DNA of 64,000 bases from Hyaloscypha bicolor E (GCF_002865645.1 NW_020194686.1:186001-250000), one strand, 5' to 3'; counted from the stretch's first letter, positions 44,322-57,425 are shown. Program-made: numbers and translations. Notes: generated by a model not told the origin, from the sequence alone.

Positions 44322-45151
44322 ATACAGAACATCAGTTGAATTCAGGCTGCCCTAGTCTAAGCACAATCAACAACCTTTCATAAATATGCTAAGCCGGAAT
44401 TGCGGGATCGATATAAACTACTAGGACAGCACCCTACGCGCACTTGAGGAGGGAATATCTTGGTTTTTGGACCCGGTCTCAAGTGAGAGAAGTGAGAGAG
44501 AACATCAAAAGAAGCATCCCGAGGCAGAGTAGACAATACGATTCTAGCAATACATTCTCTTACGCCGGTGGGGGCGGGCTGCGATCTCCCATCCTTGCTT
44601 GTCTTTGAGTCCTGACTATGCGGCTGATGTGGTGCTTGGCTCTACGCTTGGCAATGGCTGCAATTTGTTGTAACTCCAAGCAGTTTTCTCAAGCCCGACC
44701 ATGGCCATACAGCCTCGGTATCTTGACGGATCGAAAGTTCACAGTAGCGTCACTGGTACAAACTTCCTGAAATTTGTAGAGACTGTACATTGTTCCTTCC
44801 TTTCCCAACTTAATATATTCACATCCGAGGCCATGACAATACCTATTGAGGGGACGGGATTTCACTCTGCTTTAAGACACTCCAAGTAACTTCCGGCCAG
44901 AATCCAAATAGTATGAATCTTATTTTTTTGTTCCCAATCGAGGTAAATTTTGTCTGCTTCCTTTTCGTCACGAGTAAGAAAGCCAAGTAACCCTGTGACA
45001 CACGGTTTGAGTGTCACATCAATTCTTTCATAGGCCAGCACTTTGCAAACACAGTAGGGGTCTAGCCTTGCAGATTGTATTCATACATAAGGAAGCCGCA
45101 TTTCTCTACCGGCTCTTCTTTTATTCTGTTAGTTCTACACAGATATCCACA
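44322..45151. other. Intergenic, no gene seen
   Basis: Only short unsupported frames. It separates the cluster regulator from the SET/MYND pseudogene. Confidence 0.5.
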
Positions 45152-46844
45152 ATGGGTCGACTTGCCACGCTCAACAATGCTCTCCTCCGCAACAGCATGA
45201 CTCCTGTACAATTCAAAATTGGTGAATCCTCCTCCCGAAATGGCGGCTTTGAAATTTTTGTCACAGAGCATATCCCAGCTGCCGAGAATTTATTCTGCAG
45301 GAAACAAATGGCCTGCTAAACACCTGCGATAATTGCTTCGCGTCCTTAGGGGAGTAAGGGTCGGCCCTAAAGGTCGTATAAGAGTTCCTGCAGATCCAGA
45401 GTAGAATCTCGTCAGATGCAGTGGCTGCAAAGTTGTGAAAGATTGTTCAAAGGTAAGTGGCAGGCTTGCTTATCCTGGCTGAGGTGTGTCTTGACCCACC
45501 TTCTATAATATCGAAGTTAATCAACGCTGTCACACTTGCCAAAAGGATGCGTGGAAGCACCACCACCCAGCCGAATGCAAAATCCTTGACGAGTAAAAAG
45601 CTCCAATGAATTTCTCCGAGCTAATATCCGCTTACTCCTGAATCGACGCGCTGGCATTATTGGTGAGGGGGAATGGTCTGGTTTTATCAGCTTACAGGCA
45701 CAAATGGAGGAATAAGTCGAGGAAGGCGATCGACTGGAAAGGGTGGTGTCTGAAACTGAGAGTTGAAAGACTGGAATGAATCGGTTGCGTTGTTGAAGGA
45801 AACATATTGCTGCGTTTATCAAGTTATCAGCTGTATAGCTTTAGACTGATAGAATTCTAGGTAAAGCTCAATCACATAGCCATCCACTCTCTGGGGCAGG
45901 AGTATCTTGGAGTCGACTTTGATCTTCTCCAATCCTTGATTAACAATTCTTGCAAGCCTAATGTACGCTACTTTTTCGAAGGTTCTGAGATTCGAGTTCG
46001 GTCATTGAGGCCGATCTCTGCGGGAGACGAGATCACAATATCGTCCGTCAATGGCAATGACGGAAAACACGTGAGACAAGGTCTACTGAAGTCTTTGTGG
46101 TTCTGCGGCCGTCGTTGTAGGTAGTCCTCGAGTTTGTTCCCGTGTTCTTGTTTTGTGTTTGGATAACACAGAAAATTAAATCTTTAACTTGCAGGCGTAA
46201 GGTGTTTAAGTGGAGGGAATGGAAGCGATTCTCGCACTCTACATGAAAGCTACACAGCAGAATCTATGCGCGAAATGTAGGCCTGGTTTCCTTGTTTGAA
46301 TTCCGTTATCCAGAGAGAACCGAGTTGGCGATGTTGAAAATTTGTATTCGTTGGCAAAGGCTGGCCAGCTTTTATGCAACGTTTCCCATCCCTACATAGC
46401 AATCTCGCGATAGGCTATCATTCAAAGCAAAGCCACGCTCGAGAGGCTCTCTATTTACTCCATTTCTTTTTTTGTGAGCGACCATGTGTAGTGCCCTAGC
46501 CGGGTTTACCTTGCACGTATATGTAACCTGTTTTTGCTCACCATTTCCTTACACAAACTCGCCAAGGATAGCTCCTCTACTGTGCCTGAATTGTCTATAC
46601 AGAACTTTGAGACAATGATGGTATATAAAATATTGCATGACGAAAGCTACGAAAGGCGCTCAGCAAGATGTGGGAAGCTCTCAATGCACAATTGGTAGGG
46701 GAGGCTACATTTGCTGGTGATCCAAAGACCGCTCTCATTTTGATGAGCAGCCAACAGTTCCAGGAAACATATGAGAAACATTTGGAGAAATTGTTAGCCT
46801 GGGCTGGGATTGACGTATCTTATGCGAGGGCGTTGATTGATTGA
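45152..46844 (+). pseudogene. SET/MYND-domain (SMYD-like) lysine methyltransferase pseudogene
   Basis: Fragments in order across three frames: an N-terminus MGRLATLNNAL.. with GGFEIFVTEHIPA (start of a SET domain); MYND zinc-finger pieces TCDNCFAS, RCSGCKVVKDCSK and TCQKDAWKHHHPAECKIL; a linker NEFLRANIRLLLNRRAG; the SET core INNSCKPNVRYFFEG..IRVRSLRPISAGDEITIS at 45930-46050; then TPR-like C-terminal pieces ending YARALID at 46844. At least seven stops interrupt it, for example TAG at 45402-45404, and each can be read as CAG, CAA or CGA changed by C to T. Frame shifts are also present. An active protein would methylate lysines of histones or other proteins. It is clearly dead. Confidence 0.75.
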
Positions 46845-49320
46845 AGTCAGGATTGCACGCGGTGTGGTGTTACTTACAAAGTAGTATCAAAGTCTTCAGT
46901 TTAATTTACCTTGTAAACTACGCTCTTCAGGCAATTAGCAAACTTTAGGTCGGGAAAGGTATACTACATATCCTCCCCCATACCCCCTTCAACAATCAGG
47001 CACGAGAATGGAACAGAACCATACTCTCAGCTCGCCTCAGTTCCTTACTTCCGAATCAATTCACCACTTAAACCTTAAAGGGTGGGCCGCTTTAGTCGCG
47101 ACGTTAAGTTCGACTATTACTTCACAACTAATAGGATAGACTCTCTAAAAGTCACAAAAGCCATACTTTGGTTCCTTTTCGTTTCACCCAAGCCTACCGT
47201 ATTAAAAAAAAACTTCAGTGAGAGGATATCTATTACTCACCGCTCTAATCTGGCAAACGCAATGGCCTGCATAACTCGGTCCCAGATAGAGTCTTTGTAG
47301 TACGTCCCTTCCATTTGAGATTAACTTTGTAGTCCTCGTATTCGTATTCGTAACTTTGCCTGCAACTTTTGGAACGGCCACAATGTGTCATCCTGCCCCC
47401 CCCACCCTCCCCCCAACTACTCCTTTCCACTCTCTATTTCTCGAACGTGACCTTACCGGAAAACACTCTACAAGGGGTGCACCAGAACACACGCTCTGGG
47501 TCCCAGCCCTTCACCAACCTCCATCCGCTGCTACATACTTTGCAGTATCTTTGTTGCACATATCAGCCAAGCTTCGAATTCCCTAGTTTTCGCGCCCCTT
47601 TACCCAACCTCTTGCCGGAGAGACAGGGCAGGGCTCATCAGCGGCCAAGTAATGTTGTTCTATATCACGTGACCCACTTTCTCAAGAGAAATGATAAGGT
47701 ACAAAAGACCACAGGCAAAGATAAAGGGGAAGATGTCAACTATTCCATACGGATTGCGTATCTTAAGGGACATCCGCGCTCATTCAAAGATGTCTAATCT
47801 TCTAAGTGTGGAGGATGATCCGAGGATCGGAAAAAGGTGATTTGATGTGTGATTTAAGCTTATTTGGTAGCACTGCAATTTTAGCGTCTACGAAGGCGAA
47901 AACACCCTTGCATGCAAGTTCCACCCTCCAACCCAAATCCCGAGCTAACTTTGGCGGGATAGAGGAAAAGGAAGGGGAAGAGAGGGAGGATCCGAGTCAC
48001 GTGCAGATCGACAGGCACGTTACCTGCTCCAACCTTGGTAAATTACTTACGTTCCAAGGAACAGGTGGAGCAATAAGCTTATCGGGTCACCTTCTCACTC
48101 AGGAAGGATCCGTGAGCAATCGAGGATCAATCCATGGGCATATCGCCCGTCACCCCGGCCCCCCTCCCCTCACTTATCATGTTCTTCACACCTCACAGGA
48201 GTAGCGAAGGAGAGACAAGGCACAAGTCAAGCATGGAGAAGATAGTGATGTAACAGAGTGGTATCATTCATAACTCACACAGTCAATACATTATGCAGCC
48301 AGCTGCCTTTGCTTTTACACCTCTTGCAAGGTTTGAACGGTTTGGTATACGCAAGAAAGATCGCTCAAATCGCTCACTCGCTTGCCTACTTCCGAAACAA
48401 CATCAAAAGTAAAAATAGGGTAAAGATAAATGTCTTGGTGGTGGACGAATAAAAATAGACGTAGGCACCGAAAGGAGAAGGTACAGTCCTCGTATCCATC
48501 GCCAGCTGGACAAGTCGATGGATGAAACGCATCCATCCGTGTCGGCGTCGAACGTTGCGTTACGTTGCGTTGCGCAGTGCATGCATCCTCAATAACCAAG
48601 GCAACTCAGCTCCGCTCCTCTCCATCCATCCATCCGCCCTCCCGCAGTGGAACGGGATTCTCCGTCGGAACCATTCTCCCTCCCCCAGCATGTGTTGTTG
48701 CAGCGCATCCCAAGCCCCACCAAGTGGGATGACGTCATTGAGGGTTGACGAAGATGCAGCCCGGCCAATAGCGGGACGCCAACTCCCGCCCTATTTTTCG
48801 CGCCCGAAACGGCCCTTTGGCTTTCCTCCAATGGGGTGGAGGAGAGGAAAACCAATTGGAGGAGGAGGTTGGAGGTGGCGAAGTGTGCCGGGAGATGAGT
48901 GGAGCTTGGCGTTTTGGTCTGCAGGCAACCTGCAGGAGGGTGCATGTGGGTGGGATTTCTGAGGAGGAGTGCAGAATCGCATCTGCTGTTTGTTGTGTTC
49001 GTGGTATTGGTGGGATGGTGGAGATGCAGATTCGCATCTGCTGGTGCGTTTTCGATGTCGCCATTTCGGGAGGTGTGATGGTCCAGGCTGTTCGTGGTGG
49101 GATGATGAAGTGAGATGTTGGAGCTGGCTTTCGCACAACTCGTTCGAGTGCAGTTCGATCCCTTGGTGCCGGTGTCGTCAATCTTTGTGTTGGTGGATTT
49201 TCGTATCGTAGAGGAAGTGACATCGAAATTGAAGAAAAGAAGAAACCCTTCAGACTTTCTCCCCTCTGTGGTCGTGTATTCCACTTTCCAGTGCTGTAAT
49301 TCCTGTGCCCTTTTCTCCCC
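46845..49320. other. 2.5-kb stretch without a supported gene
   Basis: Long open frames at 48589-49284 exist on three frames at once, low in complexity (Thr, His, Pro, Ser), so they reflect base composition rather than coding. A CATC microsatellite-like run lies at 48623-48636 and a GTTGCGTTAC-type short tandem at 48552-48575. Confidence 0.5.
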
Positions 49321-49791
49321 TCATTTATATCCTACCATCCTCGCGCAGCGGTCACAATAGTAAAGGTTATGACCGAATCGAACCATGCCGCTGGCACTCG
49401 CATCATCCGTGCTGATTTTCCTCAAATCTCCATCTGCTGCTCGGGAACTGGTGACGGTCTCCACGCACTTGGCACACCGTGAGCAGCGCATGACTTCAAC
49501 CCGTGGTTGGGCCTGGTCCATGGAATAGTGTTGTTGCTGGGCGGGATCGTAGTAGTTGTAGTTGGAGGAGGAAGAGGAGGAGTAGGAGGAGCCGTATGAG
49601 GAAGAGCCGGACGAGGTCTCAGAGGAGGTGGAAGTCCGTTGGGCGTAGTTGGGCGTTGTTTGCGGTTGTGGTCTGTGTGAATGATGGGAGGAGGAAGATT
49701 TGTGATGATGAGAGTGCGAGGAGCGATGAGGAGAGCTAGAGCGAGAGCCATGCGCGGCCTCAGTCTGGAGTTGGAAGAATCGGTGGGACAT
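49321..49791 (-). CDS. Small CxxC (zinc-ribbon-like) Ser/His-rich protein
   Basis: Single exon of 156 residues from ATG 49791; an upstream in-frame GTG is not used. Residues 15-90 are low complexity (Ser, His, Tyr, Gln). The C-terminal third has two Cys pairs, CSRCAKC and YYCDRCARMVGYK at the very end, about 40 residues apart, which could bind one zinc ion. I do not recognise a named family; similar short proteins with a disordered front and a C-terminal paired-CxxC end are common hypothetical genes in ascomycetes. There is no signal peptide or membrane segment. A very long gene-free region lies upstream. Confidence 0.7.
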   Translation of the reverse strand: MSHRFFQLQTEAAHGSRSSSPHRSSHSHHHKSSSSHHSHRPQPQTTPNYAQRTSTSSETSSGSSSYGSSYSSSSSSNYNYYDPAQQQHYSMDQAQPRVEVMRCSRCAKCVETVTSSRAADGDLRKISTDDASASGMVRFGHNLYYCDRCARMVGYK

Positions 49792-52700
49792 CGTGACTTT
49801 CTCTGCGTACACACAACCAAAACCTCAAGATCGAGACTGGTCTAGATTGTGGAGGTGAGATTGTTGCTGGAACCTTCAATCGATCGATCAGAAGAATTGA
49901 GGATGCTGGACTTTATCCAGAGAACAGAGAGGAGGGAGGAGACTGCCAAATGTCGTGTCGTATGTTGCTCGCAATCACGGTTTAGACGTGTTTCTGCCGC
50001 TGCAACTCTTGGTTGGCGTGCAGCGCAGACACCGGGGCTGAGGCCCAACGTCCGATGCACAATTCAGAATTCGATCAGAGGAGCGAGGAACCCTTGATTC
50101 AGCCAATCTGAAGGCTGATCTTGCCCTGATTAGGTACTCGGCAATGCGAGGTGAGGTAACCGGGATGCGATCGTCAACTGTTAGTGGTGGGACGGCGCTG
50201 AGAGGGGACCAAGGAGGAAAGTCCTAATTTCGAGATAAGGGGAAGTGTTTTGGAGAGTGAGGAGAGTGAAGAGGATATAATTGGTGGTGGTTGGTTGTAT
50301 CTTGTATGTCTGGGGGAGTCGGCGGTGATGTCGTGTATGCACCTGCGGGAGCAGCAGTGCCTCAGTGCCTTCGTGGCTTGTGACCACAACGTTGACGGTG
50401 GTCTCAGGATCCTATTTTGAGCACGGACTCTCGTATGGACTTTCGCACGGACTTTCTGGATACAGAAGTTCGAGCAGATATGCCTCAAGTGGGAGGACAT
50501 GCAGATATAAGAATTGCATCCCGGCGTGAAGCTGACTAGGCCGCGCAGTCTAGTCCAGTCATCACTAGCCCTGATCGTGCAGCCCTCGATCCGCGACGCC
50601 GAGAGATCAGAACACACTTCAGATGGATGCCGCGGGACTCTCCTGAGCCACGAGACTCGCAAGCCCCAAGCAAAAACTCGAGTCTTTGCCCAAGGCTTGG
50701 GAGTTAATTGTCCAGTCACAAATGCCGCAGCCTAGGTTTGCCTCCCAGGGGCTCCAATCAATGCCCATCCGCGCCCGAGAGAACACTGAGCCCCGTCTGG
50801 CCCGATTAACCGTTACGCTGCGACGTCTCGATCGAGCTGCTGCTGCTCCCGAACGCGTATTCTTTCTAACGGGCGCCTTGCGCAAACCTTGCTGCGCTTC
50901 TGCGGGACTCGGCAGGGAAGCGTCGATGAGGACTGTCCAGGGAGGGGGCCTTGCGATCATGATAAGAGATCTTCACAGATGACAGGTTTCAGTGTGGGCG
51001 TTGCGCGTGGAGACACAAGGTTGATCGAATGAAACGAAACAGGCCGTACGCAAATCGTACTGTACGATGTTTATTATTGAATAGAGTGTGTGTTGCGTTG
51101 TGAACTTGTGTTGTGTCCACACATGCAAAGTCAGCATTGGTATGCGTCCAAGACACGGCCACGCCGCCGATAACAAAGCAGCCAGCTGCCTGTTCTCCAA
51201 CAAAACACCCCTTTTGCTTCCGCAATGCCCGTTTATGACCACGTCTACCGTGCAGTAGGGTCGTATCTAAATTGGGCCTGGTTGTCACGAATGGGGATCG
51301 CGTGCCTCGCATCCGACTCGCGCTTCGATCGGATCTGGGAATCTTCCGCCTGTACCGAGCCCGGACCGGAATATTCCCCTGAGACCCGAGGTCATCCATC
51401 TGCTTCTGAAACCTTTCCATGTCCGCTACGATGACTCAGTTCTCAACCTCCTTTTCTGCGCTGCCTTTTGGAGGTCGAGTATCTCTCATCCGATCTCCCG
51501 AGGTTGGCGTTCATGGAAACGTTCTGGTGATCCACTCAGCAGGCTAAAAAGCCACTGAGGCAGCCTCCCGCTCAGAGGAACGCCTCTCTACGCCACGACG
51601 ACGCCGAAGGTTTCTTGTGCACCGTTTATTACTCGATGCAAACCTTCTTCTAAGCAACAGGTTGTCGGCCGCCGACTTGGAGAGTTCAACTCCAGTGAAA
51701 TTGCCGAAAGGCTCTTTGATGGAAACAGGCTGCCGTCGAAGATTGCCGATTTTCCTTTACTTTCAGGTGCGGAAGGGCAGGACAGGGGAGAAAAAGTTTG
51801 ATAAGTCGTGACCGTCAAACCGTCATGCTTTTCCCACGGAGCGCATGTGGGTCAGAACTCCAGAGATCATTGTTTGGGAGGGACCAATGAGACGGATTTG
51901 CGAGGTTTTCGTTCCTCGAGTAAAACTTCCGCGTCCTCCAAGCGGCTCAAAAGCTTGGTCAGGCCAGGCTGTTCTCGTCCCCACACATGCCTCTACTGCG
52001 CAGGTTCGGACATATCTTTATCGCCATTTTCCGTTGAGAAGAGTATCGTCATCGCTTTCCCAATAATACTAATTTTTCAATTGAAGAAGAGAGAAAAATA
52101 AGAGTTCGTCATCAAGTTAGTACTGAGTTGCAGAGTGATAAGTATGCAGATCTATCAATCCGATCCCGAGACATATTAATGACCTGCTCTGAAGATCTGA
52201 AGGGGAAGACCTGATCTGGGCGATCCCCCTCTGACTCCAATCCCTAGTCTCTGCCTAAATCATATCTTATCTCTGTTTCGTATCGCTTGCCAAGGGATAA
52301 CTGCAGCCGTTTGTGTGCATGGACCTGTGCTCAAGTCATATCGTATCTCACATGCGAAACTGAAAATCCATGTGCAGTTGGCAGGAAGCACACTCGTCAT
52401 GGGTATTGCTCAGTCGCAACAATTTCTTCATCTGAGAACACTCCATACCCCAGATCTGTGCCAAAATGTGCCTCGTCGCCTTGATCTGATCACCCACCCC
52501 CACCCTCCGTGCTCTTCTGGATTCTGGCGGACGAGAGACGTCAAGTCAAGTATCAAGACATGGCGACTCTTGGCTCTGGCTTGGGATTTTGCACTGTCAA
52601 CGCCAAGAGCTTGGCCCTCCTCTCCGATCTTAAACTGACTTTGTAAACTTTAAAAGGGCTGCTTGACTTGAATCGGAGAGTTTTGGGTTCATGGCGTGGC

Positions 52701-53451
52701 AGGCAACCTGAAGGATGGTGGTTCCATTGCCTGCGTTCAAACCCTGTCACCTCGGATGTCGTCCGGTAAGGCACGTCCAAAGTCAATAGAAAGCTAAGTT
52801 TAGACGCACAGGATGCGTGGTGCACATCCGGGTCTACTTACCATCTGAGCTTTCCGTTCAGAGCAATCACGATTTAGAGGCCCATATTGACCTTGCCATC
52901 GCTCGCTCGCGCTCGACTACATTTAAACTTTTAACGTCCCTAATCTAATTCTTCCAAATCTTAAAATGCAAAGCTACTATCCAGTGCCGGCACTATGACC
53001 GGCACTTCCTTCACCACCAAGCTTTCACTCGGAAAACTCCCTCTGTTCCAATTATCGACGGCCCCATCCGCTCCCATTCAACCCTAAGCAAGCAATACCC
53101 AAACGTATTTCGGCATTAAATTGGAATGGATGGGATTTGTTTGTTTAGATTAGAATCGAATTCACTCCGCACAGATAGATGAACGGTATAGGAGTTGGTG
53201 TATTGGATCATGAGATCCATGGCTGTCGATCTCGCTAGAATATTGATATTTATGATGGAGCTCAGAGCCCAACCACGGCTCTCAAAGTTGGAAAGTGATT
53301 AATCCAAGGCTCAAAAGAAGGGCTTGACGAAGTGGCCAGCCCTATTCCCGGGATCTGGATTTGACGGGGTTCGGATTTACTTCTCGGGTCGGTGAGGTTC
53401 GAAGGGGTTCTCTTCCGCTCCTCCCTCCTGCTCCTCTGCAACATCCCGACT

Positions 53452-53475
53452 CCCAAACCCCAAACCCCAAACCCC
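53452..53475. repeat. CCCCAAA-type short tandem repeat
   Basis: Three and a half copies of a 7-bp unit (CCCAAAC). Fungal telomeres are normally CCCTAA repeats, so it is not telomeric. Confidence 0.7.
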
Positions 53476-54549
53476 AGCGCCTGGAGCCTAGAGCCCCTCT
53501 ATTTTGCCGTCCCTCGAAATTATTTCTTGAGGCTCACTGTTCTTCAGATCCATAGGCGACGAGAGACAGACGGTTGCAGTGTTCTAGGCAAACGGATCGG
53601 CAGCACTAGCGGGAGCTAGAACGTTCTTTACCTTGAATCAAGGAAGTTCACTCGGAATGCTTGCCGAGGAAGCCCTGGTTCCTGATTATTATTCACTGCG
53701 GAAGAAAAGTTGGTTGGTTGGTGGGGAGAAAGGTCCAGGTCATGCACAGTGACGAAGATGGTCCACGCTCCTGGATAGAACTCAATGCCACTTAATAGTG
53801 CCTCGGTAGATGAAGAAGGACAGAGCATACTATTCTCCAGATATCTTACCAGGCTTATTGGGATAAAACCTGGATTGGCTGGAGAGAGGGAGGTGGAGTC
53901 GATGCACGATGACGCCCAGGAACGGTAAGGATGCATAAAAAGGTCTCTTGGAGTCCAGAATATTCAGAAGTGGAGTGGGATGGGGTGTTCTCTTGGCCGG
54001 GCATGAGGCGAAAGGATCAGTGGTGACGAGGTTGAGAGATATAGAGACATCACGATGCATGAGCAAGAAGTGGGACAGCATAAGGGGGATAAATGCATGT
54101 TCCCACGGAGTCTAGAACGACGAGGATGTACTCTGTGGTGCGTTGCGAAGTAAACGAGTGGAGAGGGGATCGAGAAGGATGGAGGACGTATTGTTTAAGG
54201 TCTCGTGGATCTGGAACAGCTTACCTGCTCAACTGTTTGAGCGGGCGTTTTTCGAGCAACTCGCCCCGGAGGCATTTGATAGACAAAGTACTCACACCAA
54301 AGCACGCGAAGGAAAAAGACGGAAAAGTCAAGGTGTTCAACTTTTATTTATCAACTCCTCTCTGCTTGCTTGCTTCGCTCGCTCCGCCCGCGAAGAACAA
54401 AGGTTGTATGTATGCACATACTCTTAACACCCACAACTCCGTTCGAAAGCAAATACAAAGAATATCTATACAATAATCGAGTCAAGTTCGCTCGGTATCA
54501 TCTCCTTTCCACTTCTCTCGACCCCATCAATCAATCCAGATGAATCCAG

Positions 54550-54573
54550 CATCTCATCTCATCTCATCTCATC
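54550..54573. repeat. ATCTC microsatellite
   Basis: Nearly five copies of a 5-bp unit. Confidence 0.9.
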
Positions 54574-54955
54574 ACTCTCCATGCGTCAGTTCTTAGTAGA
54601 TCTCGCCCCGCAGCTCACCAGATATGAGCGAAAAGGAAATATGTAGCCGCCCAATCACGGCCGGGGAATCTGTAACCTTACTGCAACTCAACAAAAACAT
54701 GAACAAGAAAACGCAATTTGATTGCCAAAAAGGGAGTCGTAATTCATAACAAGAAAGGCAAGCTGGCAAAAAGAAAAGCGCTCCCTCAGCTCAAAAATCA
54801 GGCAAAAGGAAAAAGTCTGTAAGCAATGTACTGTTTATTTATTCCCTCTCTCTCCAGGGCTAGCCTAGATTTTCGCGGATCAGAGAAGGAAAGGGGAATC
54901 GTTCGCCCAACGCCGTGGATAGAATGTACAAATGAAAGGTCCTCGATGCAGAGCA

Positions 54956-56576
54956 TCACATCACCACGCAGCAGCAACCGCCTTCTTTCTGCTTTTCGTT
55001 TTCGAGAGGCTCCTGTGTCCTGATCGGGGGCTTGGGGCTTGGCAGCGGTCCCACACCTTGCGTACTACCGGATATCTTCGGCATCGTTGAGTAGCCCCCT
55101 GAGGTTCCGGGCCGTCCTGAGCTCAGGGCTGGGGATTTCGGCGCTCGTAACGGCCATTCTGAGGGATGTTCTTCTTCGGGTTGGTGTTCTTGTGGTTGGG
55201 CTGGTGGTTCTGGCGGTACGTGGAAACCTTCGTCACTCAGAGGGCGGAAGGAGGTATCGTATACGTTCCCGAACTTCCCTTCCTTTTCCCATTGTTCTTG
55301 TTGTAAACGTTTGGCGACTGTGGGGAGCAGCTGTTGGTCAGGAGGCAGTCGAGGATCGGGCTTGTACATTGAATTTATCCACGGAGGATCTCCTTCTGGC
55401 CGCTTCACACTATTGCTCTGTCCCAGCTCTCCGGATCGCGTTGGTGGTCGTTGAGCGGAGGAGGTATCTCGTGTTGCACCGGCTTTTGGCTTGGGCCTTT
55501 GTTGGGGTGTTGATGCTGCCCGAGTGCCTTTCTTTCCAGGGGTCTTCTTCGTAGGAGAATTCTCGGGGACTAATCGTTTGGCTGGTGTTGGAGTGGCTGT
55601 TGCATCTTCCAGAACCTTGATGCTTTGGCTCCGCCCGCGAGATTTGGGATATGATATCGCTTCATCCTCGCCCGTCCATCCCCCACTCTGCTTTCTAATT
55701 ATAGGCGTATCTCGTTCGAGATGTTGCATAGGTATTGGAAGAGGACTCGTTTTGCAGACCGGTATCCTTGACACTCCTTTCACCCCTCCACTAATATCCC
55801 GGTATATGTCCCCCTGGTCATCAGCAACCTCCTCCGGTAATCGTAGATCCCATGCATTATTTTCAGGGGCTTCCTCTTCCTCGGTGGGAAATGATCCTAC
55901 AGGCTGCCGTTTTTGTGCTTGCTCGCTTCTGATACCATTGCCCTGCTGATCTCGACTATGCTCTCGGCGGCTCGATTTGCTCGCTGCTCGTGCTCGAGGC
56001 AGTATGATTCCCGCAGCCTGGAGCTCCTGGCTCTCTATGCGCGCAAGTTTATCCCGGTGGATCCACCTTGAATGTTCTGGGTCCTCATCGTCATCAAACA
56101 CATCGCCGTTCGATGGTTTCCGCTCCCCATAATCCATGCTGCTGATTCCACTCCTATTCGGCCCATACAGATCTAACAAACTGTCCGGCGCACTTCCCGT
56201 TTCGCTAATACTGCTATCCTTGCGAGTCAGCGCATTTATCCGAGCTGGCGCTAGATATCCAGAGTCTGCAGAGCGTGTCGAATTGTATGTGTCGTTTCGT
56301 CGTTGGGATAAATCGGGACGGGAGTTTTGGTGACCCAGCGAGTGACCGTTTGTTGTGTGAGATAGGGGAGGTTTGCTCGAATTGTTGAGTTTCGTTTGAG
56401 AGAGGTTCTGTTAGGGCAGGTCAGTACTGCAATCAGGTGGAAGGATTCACCATGTCATCCAGATAACTCACCTCTGTTTGCGTGGGCACGGAATAGTTCC
56501 ATGTGTTCGACGTCCCATGCGAGCTGCTCGGGGGGGTCAGAGCAGTTGGGGCTTGCGGCGCGGAGACCGCAGCCAT
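54956..56576 (-). CDS. TeaR/Mod5-like cell-end polarity anchor with CaaX box
   Basis: Two exons (56576-56472, 56407-54956) give 518 residues. The protein is mostly disordered and rich in Pro, Ser and charged residues; a conserved segment SRWIHRDKLARIESQELQAAG lies near residue 140. It ends KEGGCCCVVM, whose last four residues (CVVM) form a CaaX prenylation box with extra cysteines available for palmitoylation. This is the layout of the Tea1/TeaA membrane receptor (Mod5 in fission yeast, TeaR in Aspergillus), which holds microtubule-delivered polarity markers at growing tips. The assignment rests on the prenyl motif plus the conserved segment from memory. Start MAAVSAPQAPTALTPP is supported by the in-phase intron with GTGAGT donor. 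It is divergent from the metallophosphoesterase. Confidence 0.82.
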
Positions 56577-57425
56577 CTTGCCCTCTGGTGCTCGAGATCA
56601 ATGCAGGCGGAGTTGTGAGGTTGCTGACGTTCTGGAGAATGGACAATAGCGAGGTCTGCTGCAAACGAGCGTCGGTGTTCTTGCACTAGGCTATCGGTGA
56701 TATTGGACTGTCTCGCACACTCCCAACAATCCCCGAGACCCGGCAGGCTGGCAGAGCGCAGTGATCGAGTTCTCTTGTATCCTCGAGACGCGGTGGCAGC
56801 ACAGGCCGTTCTCCAAGACCGTCAGCGAGCAATTGACAAAGATGGCTGGTGGCTAGCGGTTGAATGAGTGGACGTGCGCTGCGGGCCTAGGCCGACGCGA
56901 CGGTAGGGCAATTGGCAGGAGTGAGGGAGGCGGACGGAATAGCCGTGTCTGGATGGGCGTGCTATATGCGAATCGCGAGATGAGCGACTGTTCGTTGGGG
57001 TGGAGAGACGTCGTCGTCCGTATTTCTCGTCGCCGTTGCTGGAAAAGGGGAGCTCTGGATGGCGTTGGTAAGGTCAGCGGCCAATAAAACGGGGGGCTGA
57101 AGCCGAGCAAAAGGAGACGAATCACAGCGTCCTGCAGCCTCGACCAGCATTCAGCCTTTCAACCACCGCAATTGTCCAGATGGATTCCTCTGATATCTTC
57201 AGACACACCGAATCTGTGCGAGGGTTCAAAACACAACCCTGAGGAGCAGGAGCTCATGTTTCAAACGAGGGAGCAGAGATTTTCTCTTCTTCGGCGATGA
57301 CACTGTGATCGAGGGTGGGTTAGGACCAAGGCAGGTGGGCATCGGTGGTCACTTCCCTTCGAGAGAATGGCTACATCTCTTCTTTCCTGAGCTTTTCATC
57401 TTCTCTTCAAAAGCCATCTGCAGCG
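56577..57425. promoter_or_regulatory. Divergent promoter between TeaR-like and metallophosphoesterase genes
   Basis: 849 bp between opposite start codons; no gene seen. Open frames at 56853-57125 on both strands are shadows. Confidence 0.45.

Larger units (their letters stand above)
49792..54955. other. 5.2-kb stretch without a supported gene
   Basis: It lies upstream of the CxxC gene and downstream of TeaR. Many open frames (for example 50174-50719 minus) are unsupported and overlap others. It may hold long 5'-UTR or non-coding transcripts; nothing in the sequence proves it. Confidence 0.5.

Noticed and set aside
48589..49284. 231-codon minus-strand frame
   Set aside because: Two other minus-strand frames and several plus-strand frames are open over the same bases, and the translations are low-complexity; this reflects base composition.
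50174..50960. Minus-strand frames of 181 and 113 codons
   Set aside because: No recognisable motif, no splice signals, and overlap with plus-strand frames of similar length.
53452..53475. Interstitial telomere repeat
   Set aside because: The unit is CCCCAAA, not the fungal CCCTAA, and there are under four copies.
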